Of a stretch of DNA of 41,247 nucleotides, positions 37,070 through 41,247 are shown piece after piece. The stretch comes from Ectothiorhodospiraceae bacterium (lineage in GTDB: Bacteria > Pseudomonadota > Gammaproteobacteria > Nitrococcales > Aquisalimonadaceae): positions 1 through 41,247 of the forward strand of contig PXAT01000036.1 in the NCBI GenBank assembly GCA_003565775.1, written 5' to 3'. Numbering within the stretch: position 1 is the first letter of the stretch; the number at the start of each line of letters is the position of its first letter. The position numbers were made by a program, and so were the translations under genes. The notes under the pieces were generated by a model, which was given only the letters and a program-made list of their open reading frames with translations, was not told where the DNA came from and did not search any database.

Positions 37070-37948
37070 TCAGACCATCAACCAGAGCAAAAGTGGCGGC
37101 AGCGTGATCACCGACATCACCGTCGACACCACCACCAGCCCTGCCGTGGTCTCGGGATCGCGGTTGTAGCGCACCGCGAACAGGTAATTGAACACCGCCA
37201 CCGGCATCGCCGACTGCAGAATCAGCACGCCGCGGGCGACGCCCTCCATCTGGAAGGCCTCGGCAATCAGCCAACCGACCAGCACACCGCCACCGATCCT
37301 GAGCGCGGACAGCCAGACCGCGCGCGGCAGGCGCGTGACCTGCAGCTGCGCCAGCGACACACCCAGCATCAGCAGCATCAGAGGAATCGTGAAGGCGCCC
37401 AGCAGGCTGGTGGTGCTATCCAGCCAGACCGGCGGCTGCGCATCGGCCAGCAGGAACAGCACGGCCAGCGCGGTAGCGTAGATCATCGGCGAACGCAGCA
37501 GGTGACCGGCGCTGCCGGCGCCGGCATACAGCCAGATACCGAGAGTGAAGTTCACCACCGAGAACACCGCCAGCACGACGATGGCGAGGGCCAGGCCTTC
37601 ATCGCCGAAGGCAAACAGGCATAGCGGCAGCCCCATATTGCCGATATTGGCGAACATCAGCGGCGGCAGATAGGTGCGATAGGGCAGTTTCAGCGGCAGA
37701 AGAAACGCCAGACCGATGATTCCGAAGGCGGCAATGCTGAGCAACGTCGCCAGCGCCATCTGCCACAACTGCTCGGCCGCCAGCGCCACGCCGGTCAGGG
37801 TCGAGAAGATCAGACAGGGCGTCCCGACCAGGGTAATCAGGTCGGCCATGCCGCGGGTATCGAAGGGCCGACGCTGCCGCGCCCACAGCCAGCCGGCCGC
37901 GATACACAGCAGCACGGGCGCGATCACATTGAACAATGCAACGATCAT
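37070..37948 (-). CDS. AEC-family membrane transporter
   Basis: The 292-aa protein is nearly all membrane, with about ten helices in two halves of five. The N-terminal half includes FNVIAPVLLCIAAGWLWARQ, LITLVGTPCLIFSTLTG and the motif FANIGNMGLPLCLFAFGDE. The second half includes FTIPLMLLMLGVSLAQL and ILQSAMPVAVFNYLFAVRYN. This matches the auxin efflux carrier family, whose bacterial members export or take up small organic acids such as malate. The substrate here is unknown. It is divergent from the PQQ-type dehydrogenase gene. Confidence 0.92.
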   Translation of the reverse strand: MIVALFNVIAPVLLCIAAGWLWARQRRPFDTRGMADLITLVGTPCLIFSTLTGVALAAEQLWQMALATLLSIAAFGIIGLAFLLPLKLPYRTYLPPLMFANIGNMGLPLCLFAFGDEGLALAIVVLAVFSVVNFTLGIWLYAGAGSAGHLLRSPMIYATALAVLFLLADAQPPVWLDSTTSLLGAFTIPLMLLMLGVSLAQLQVTRLPRAVWLSALRIGGGVLVGWLIAEAFQMEGVARGVLILQSAMPVAVFNYLFAVRYNRDPETTAGLVVVSTVMSVITLPPLLLWLMV

Positions 37949-38233
37949 GGCTGTCCCGCAATGCAGGTGGATCGATCAGCGCGGAGTACACACCGGCAAT
38001 GACCGCTGATCGTTCGGCGAATGCATCATGGATGGCGAATCCGGCTTGCGTCAGTGGGGATCGCGTTCACAATGCGTCAGGAAATCAGTGAAAACCGGCA
38101 GCGGGGCTGCCGCTATCTGCTCGTGGCCCGCTGGAACTGCGCGCCAGAACCATACCGCAAACGCGTGGCGTGAGGGCAGTGCCGCGCCGGAATCGGGCGG
38201 CAACTACCCTGGAAGACCAGTCTGGAGGCCCGT
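37949..38233. other. Divergent intergenic region, AEC transporter / PQQ-type dehydrogenase
   Basis: This 285-bp gap must contain promoters for both genes. I see no repeat copy, no clear operator and no convincing sigma-70 promoter; the best pair (TTGCGT at 38046 and CACAAT at 38068) is weak. No coding frame looks real. Confidence 0.35.
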
Positions 38234-39589
38234 ATGACCCGGAGGCTGAGCATCAGCCTTGCAATTCTGTTCGCCGCCTGGCTTCCGGCATCATCCACGA
38301 TGTCGGCAAGCGTGGCCTGCGACGCCGACAATGGCGGTCTCTCGCTACCACCGGGTTTCTGCGCCCAGGTGGTTGCCGAGGATCTCGGCCATGCGCGCCA
38401 TCTGGTCGTAACCCGCAACGATGACGTCTATGTCGCCATTGCCGACCGTGACGGGGTTACCGGCGGCATCGCCGGCTTGCGTGACAGTACCGGTGACGGC
38501 CGGCTGAACGAACAGATTCGATTCGGCGAACGCGGCGGCACCGGTATCGGCCTGTCCGACGGCCATCTCTACTTCGGCGAAGACCGCCGCGTGATTCGTT
38601 ATCGACTGCAGAATGAACACCTCGGGCCGGAAGACGATCCCGAGGTGATCGCCTACGATTTTCCGCAACAGGATCAGCACAGCGCTCGCAGCCTGGCTTT
38701 CGACAACAACGGCAGTCTGTTCGTGAATGCCGGCGCACCATCCAATAATTGCCAGCGCGAAGACCGCCAACTGGGCTCTCCCGGGCTGGTACCGTGCCCG
38801 GAACTGACCCACGGTGGCGGCATCTGGCGCTTCGATGCGACCACCCGCGGCCAGACCCAGAAGGATGGTCAACGTTACGCCAGCGGTATCCGCAATGCCG
38901 TAGCGATGGCCTGGAACCTGCGTGAAGGCCATCTCTATGCCATGCCGCATGGCCGTAATCTGCTCGGCCGCAACTGGCCGCACCTGTTCGATGACCAGGC
39001 CAACGCCGAGCAACCGTCGGAGGAACTCATCCGGGTGACCGAGGGCAGTCATTTCGGCTGGCCCTACTGCTACCACGACCCGATACGCGGGCAACGCGTC
39101 CTGGCGCCGGAATATGGCGGCGATGGCAGCAAGGTGCACAACTGTGACCGCTACCCGCCGCCGGAAATGGCCTTCCCGGCACACATGGCACCCAATGATC
39201 TGCTGTTCTACCGCGGCTCGGGGTTTCCCGAATATTTTCGTGGCGGAGCGTTCATCGCCTTTCACGGGTCCCGGGACCGCGCTCCGCTGGAGCAGCGCGG
39301 CTACAAGGTCGCTTTTCTGCCCGCCGACGAGGACGGGCGCCTGAAGACGGAAGAGGACTGGCACGTCTTCGCCGACGGCTTTGCCGGCAACAAGCCGCCA
39401 CGCACGCCGGACGAGGCGCGCTTCCGGCCGATGGGTCTGGCTCAGGGGCCGGACGGCAGCCTCTACATCAGCGATTCACAGCAGGGCAGGATCTGGCGCG
39501 TCCATTACATCGGCGAAGAGGAACGGCGACCGCCAGGACTGCGCCGACAGGCGGAACGGCTTCTCGATCGGTTCCGGCGGATGGAGTAG
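38234..39589 (+). CDS. PQQ-dependent sugar dehydrogenase-like beta-propeller protein
   Basis: The 451-aa exported protein (signal peptide to about residue 26) has the six-bladed propeller pattern of soluble glucose dehydrogenase and sorbosone dehydrogenase-like proteins. It shows LPPGFCAQVVAEDLGHARHL, GIGLSDGHLYFGEDRRVIRY, SARSLAFDNNGSLFVNAGAP, YASGIRNAVAMAWN, HFGWPYCYHDP and MGLAQGPDGSLYISDSQQGRI. Several Cys residues could form disulfides. If active it would oxidise a sugar or alcohol in the periplasm with PQQ. No pqq genes or cytochrome partner are here, so cofactor supply is unproven. A GGAGG ribosome site precedes the ATG. Confidence 0.85.
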   Translation: MTRRLSISLAILFAAWLPASSTMSASVACDADNGGLSLPPGFCAQVVAEDLGHARHLVVTRNDDVYVAIADRDGVTGGIAGLRDSTGDGRLNEQIRFGERGGTGIGLSDGHLYFGEDRRVIRYRLQNEHLGPEDDPEVIAYDFPQQDQHSARSLAFDNNGSLFVNAGAPSNNCQREDRQLGSPGLVPCPELTHGGGIWRFDATTRGQTQKDGQRYASGIRNAVAMAWNLREGHLYAMPHGRNLLGRNWPHLFDDQANAEQPSEELIRVTEGSHFGWPYCYHDPIRGQRVLAPEYGGDGSKVHNCDRYPPPEMAFPAHMAPNDLLFYRGSGFPEYFRGGAFIAFHGSRDRAPLEQRGYKVAFLPADEDGRLKTEEDWHVFADGFAGNKPPRTPDEARFRPMGLAQGPDGSLYISDSQQGRIWRVHYIGEEERRPPGLRRQAERLLDRFRRME

Positions 39590-39606
39590 GCGGGCGCTGC
39601 GCGCCC

Positions 39607-39648
39607 GAGGTGCGAGGTGCGAGGTGCGAGGTGCGAGGTGCGAGGTAG
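39607..39648 (+). repeat. GAGGTGC heptad array (five copies plus a partial)
   Basis: Five perfect GAGGTGC units in a row (39607-39641) are followed by GAGGTAG. The inverse lies at 39733-39758: CCCTCGAACCTCGCTCC then TCGTTCCTAG, so the pair can fold. A short relative is in the ftsX-rpoH gap near 10770. The array lies between convergent genes. Arrays of this kind are prone to copy-number change. Confidence 0.8.
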
Positions 39649-39792
39649 ATGTTCGTCGGGTTCGCTGGGCGCGCAGAAGGCTTTTCGCTCAGAGGGCTGA
39701 ACTCCTGACACCCGGAATGCCGGGATTATTCCCTCGAACCTCGCTCCTCGTTCCTAGCCCACCCATTTCCGGTAGGCCCGGACTCCCGAGGG

Positions 39793-40542
39793 CTACCGTT
39801 CGAGGCTGGTTAGAGTCGCAGTGTAGGTTTCCCGATCGATGCGTTCGTGCTGGACCTTGACCGGGACGTATTCGAGATCGGGGGCGAACCACATGCGGGT
39901 GCGGCGCTTACTGGAACCGCCGACCCGTTCGACCCGAATGGTCTCGAGACTGCCTTCACCGGTGTCGATGGTCTCGCGGCCCGTCACTTCGAAGTGGTAC
40001 TCGTCCACCTCGCCATCGTCATCGACCACGCTGAAAGTCATTTCCGTTTCGCCGGCCCGGACGGCCAGCAGCAGGCGCAACTGCGACAACAGCTCGTCCA
40101 TGGTCTCACCGGCGATGCTCTTCTCCCAGGTATCATCACCACGGCTGGTCACCCGCTCTTCCTCGGGATAGAAGAACAGCCGGCGGAACTCGTTGTTGTC
40201 GCCACGGGCCTCCTGCCGGTAGTGGTATTCCTGCGGCACCAGCCCCCCGTTATCGTCCAGGCGGAAGCGGGTCCACTCGTTGATTCGGCCGCGCAGCACC
40301 AGATCAGCCAGGCCGACGGTCTGACCCCGGGAACGGAATTCGCAGACGTTATCCTCGCAGGACAGGCTGCGCGAGAGCTCAGCCGCTCGCAGATTGTTGC
40401 GCCGCAACTCATAGGTAGCGGCAAACATCGGCAGGCCATCGACCGCCCCGTTGCCGGATTCGTCGGCGGTCACCGGTGCCATGACGAACAGCAGCAGCCC
40501 GACAACGACCGGAACCAGAAGCGGCAGGCGAAACGTCATCAT
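39793..40542 (-). CDS. DUF3108 family exported protein
   Basis: The 249-aa protein has a signal peptide (PLLVPVVVGLLLFVMAPVTADE). The DUF3108 fold follows, with FAATYELRRNNLRAAELSRS, PQEYHYRQEARGDNN, RRLFFYPEEERVTS and the end RTRMWFAPDLEYVPVKVQHE. In this family the fold recalls the LolA/LolB-like half-barrel that may bind lipid, but no function is known. ATG 40542 has GGAG 7 nt upstream and is chosen over a GTG at 40548 and an ATG at 40539. Its C-terminus faces the heptad repeat array. Confidence 0.88.
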   Translation of the reverse strand: MMTFRLPLLVPVVVGLLLFVMAPVTADESGNGAVDGLPMFAATYELRRNNLRAAELSRSLSCEDNVCEFRSRGQTVGLADLVLRGRINEWTRFRLDDNGGLVPQEYHYRQEARGDNNEFRRLFFYPEEERVTSRGDDTWEKSIAGETMDELLSQLRLLLAVRAGETEMTFSVVDDDGEVDEYHFEVTGRETIDTGEGSLETIRVERVGGSSKRRTRMWFAPDLEYVPVKVQHERIDRETYTATLTSLER

Positions 40543-40618
40543 GCGCACACTCCGCGGGCGTTATGACAGCGCCGGATAACGCCGCCTGAACAGTGGACAG
40601 GCCGGTACCGGCGGTCGT

Positions 40619-41188
40619 TCACGGGTTGCTGAGGAAATCCATCAGACGGTCGTTGTAAAGATTGCGGAGCGCGCCGTCCACGGCCTCCTCGATGTACCTG
40701 GCGTTGTCCCGCGGTGACGGCCGCACGGTAACCGAGTCGGTCTGCGAGGAGCGGCTGCTGCCGGACAGGGTCCGACCGTCGTTGGCGGCATCGAAACTGA
40801 GTTCGACCCGGGTGCGGACCTGTCGCGGCACCGCGCTGCTGACATTGTGCTCGAGTTCGCGGATGCGCACGGTCAGGCGCCGATCGGCGGATTCACTCCA
40901 GGCCACCGGGCGGAAGCCCTTACGGCGCAGCGCCTGTTTGGCGGCATCGTTGACCACATCGGCCAGATCCCGGTCTGAGACCAGCGGCTCGGATTCGCTG
41001 AGCCGGCTGTCAGCCATCCCCAGCCTGATGCGATCGCGCTCGTTGACCGTCCGCACCGCCACCTCGCGGCCGACCCCGACTTCGGATTGGTCAACGGCAC
41101 CGCTGGGTGACAGGGAAATGACCTGCCCGGTGGGGGCACAGGCGGCAACAAGGGCGACACTCAGGACGAGCAGCAGGATACGGATCAC
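40619..41188 (-). CDS. YajG-like lipoprotein
   Basis: The 189-aa lipoprotein starts at a GTG with GGAGG 8 nt before it and has the lipobox VAAC (Cys17). The mature part resembles the YajG family: VAVRTVNERDRIRLGMADS, DLADVVNDAAKQALRRKGF, LTVRIRELEHN and the tail YIEEAVDGALRNLYND. Proteins of this type are outer-membrane lipoproteins of unknown job. It lies 76 bp upstream of the DUF3108 gene on the same strand; what precedes it is outside the window. Confidence 0.8.
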   Translation of the reverse strand: MIRILLLVLSVALVAACAPTGQVISLSPSGAVDQSEVGVGREVAVRTVNERDRIRLGMADSRLSESEPLVSDRDLADVVNDAAKQALRRKGFRPVAWSESADRRLTVRIRELEHNVSSAVPRQVRTRVELSFDAANDGRTLSGSSRSSQTDSVTVRPSPRDNARYIEEAVDGALRNLYNDRLMDFLSNP

Positions 41189-41247
41189 GGGTTCTTCCTC
41201 CCTGGAAACAGGTCGTCGAATAAGGTGGCGACATTATCCGCCAGCAG

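Noticed and set aside
39607-39648. Considered as a CRISPR array
   Set aside because: The seven-base units are contiguous with no spacers, and no cas gene is present.

Overview
This GC-rich window (low-to-mid 60s % GC by eye) is core chromosome of a gammaproteobacterium. The gene order points there: coaBC-dut-algC-argB as in Pseudomonas, ftsY-ftsE-ftsX-rpoH, and an M16 peptidase pair followed by rsmD and coaD. Many products are rich in Asp and Glu, so a moderately halophilic Ectothiorhodospiraceae-like or related lineage is plausible, but I cannot name a genus. No transposase, integrase, phage gene, rRNA, tRNA or CRISPR array was seen.

Layout. 1-3.6 kb: two alpha/beta hydrolases, a YbaK-type deacylase and a DUF4124 coiled-coil protein. 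3.6-8.6 kb (minus strand): coaBC, dut, a membrane-anchored algC and argB. 8.7-13.6 kb (minus): a 78-aa orphan, radC, rpoH, ftsX, ftsE and ftsY. 13.7-20.4 kb (plus): paired M16 peptidases, rsmD, coaD, gamma-glutamyltransferase and a stand-alone MlaC-like protein. 20.7-27.3 kb: an SDR, propionyl-CoA synthetase (prpE), a Pat/PatZ-type protein acetyltransferase and a DUF2726 protein. 27.3-31 kb: a 2-hydroxyacid dehydrogenase (minus), then dusB, a membrane J-domain protein and lipA (plus). 31.2-34.5 kb: DUF3015, DUF4105 and a hydrolase lipoprotein. 34.7-41.2 kb: PIN-PhoH, a chalcone isomerase-like protein and an AEC transporter (all minus), a PQQ-type beta-propeller dehydrogenase (plus), then a DUF3108 protein and a YajG-like lipoprotein (both minus).

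The most unusual content lies between the genes. A family of non-coding elements with terminal inverted repeats (outer end GGARACRCTGATYTATTC) occurs at about a dozen intergenic sites, as full copies (about 159 and 270 bp), half copies and worn relics. They look like a MITE family without a resident transposase. Several abut or enter the ends of genes, and in two cases the stop codon lies inside the element terminus. At 3587-3625 two outer ends face each other across 3 bp and form a perfect 18-bp hairpin between convergent genes.

Two regulatory sites stand out. A nearly perfect CIRCE operator (HrcA site) lies just upstream of rpoH, which suggests that the sigma-32 gene is under HrcA control. 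Two tandem DnaA boxes, one perfect, sit directly upstream of a good promoter for dusB-djl-lipA. The neighbourhood of prpE and a Pat-like acetyltransferase fits the known control of acyl-CoA synthetases by lysine acylation.
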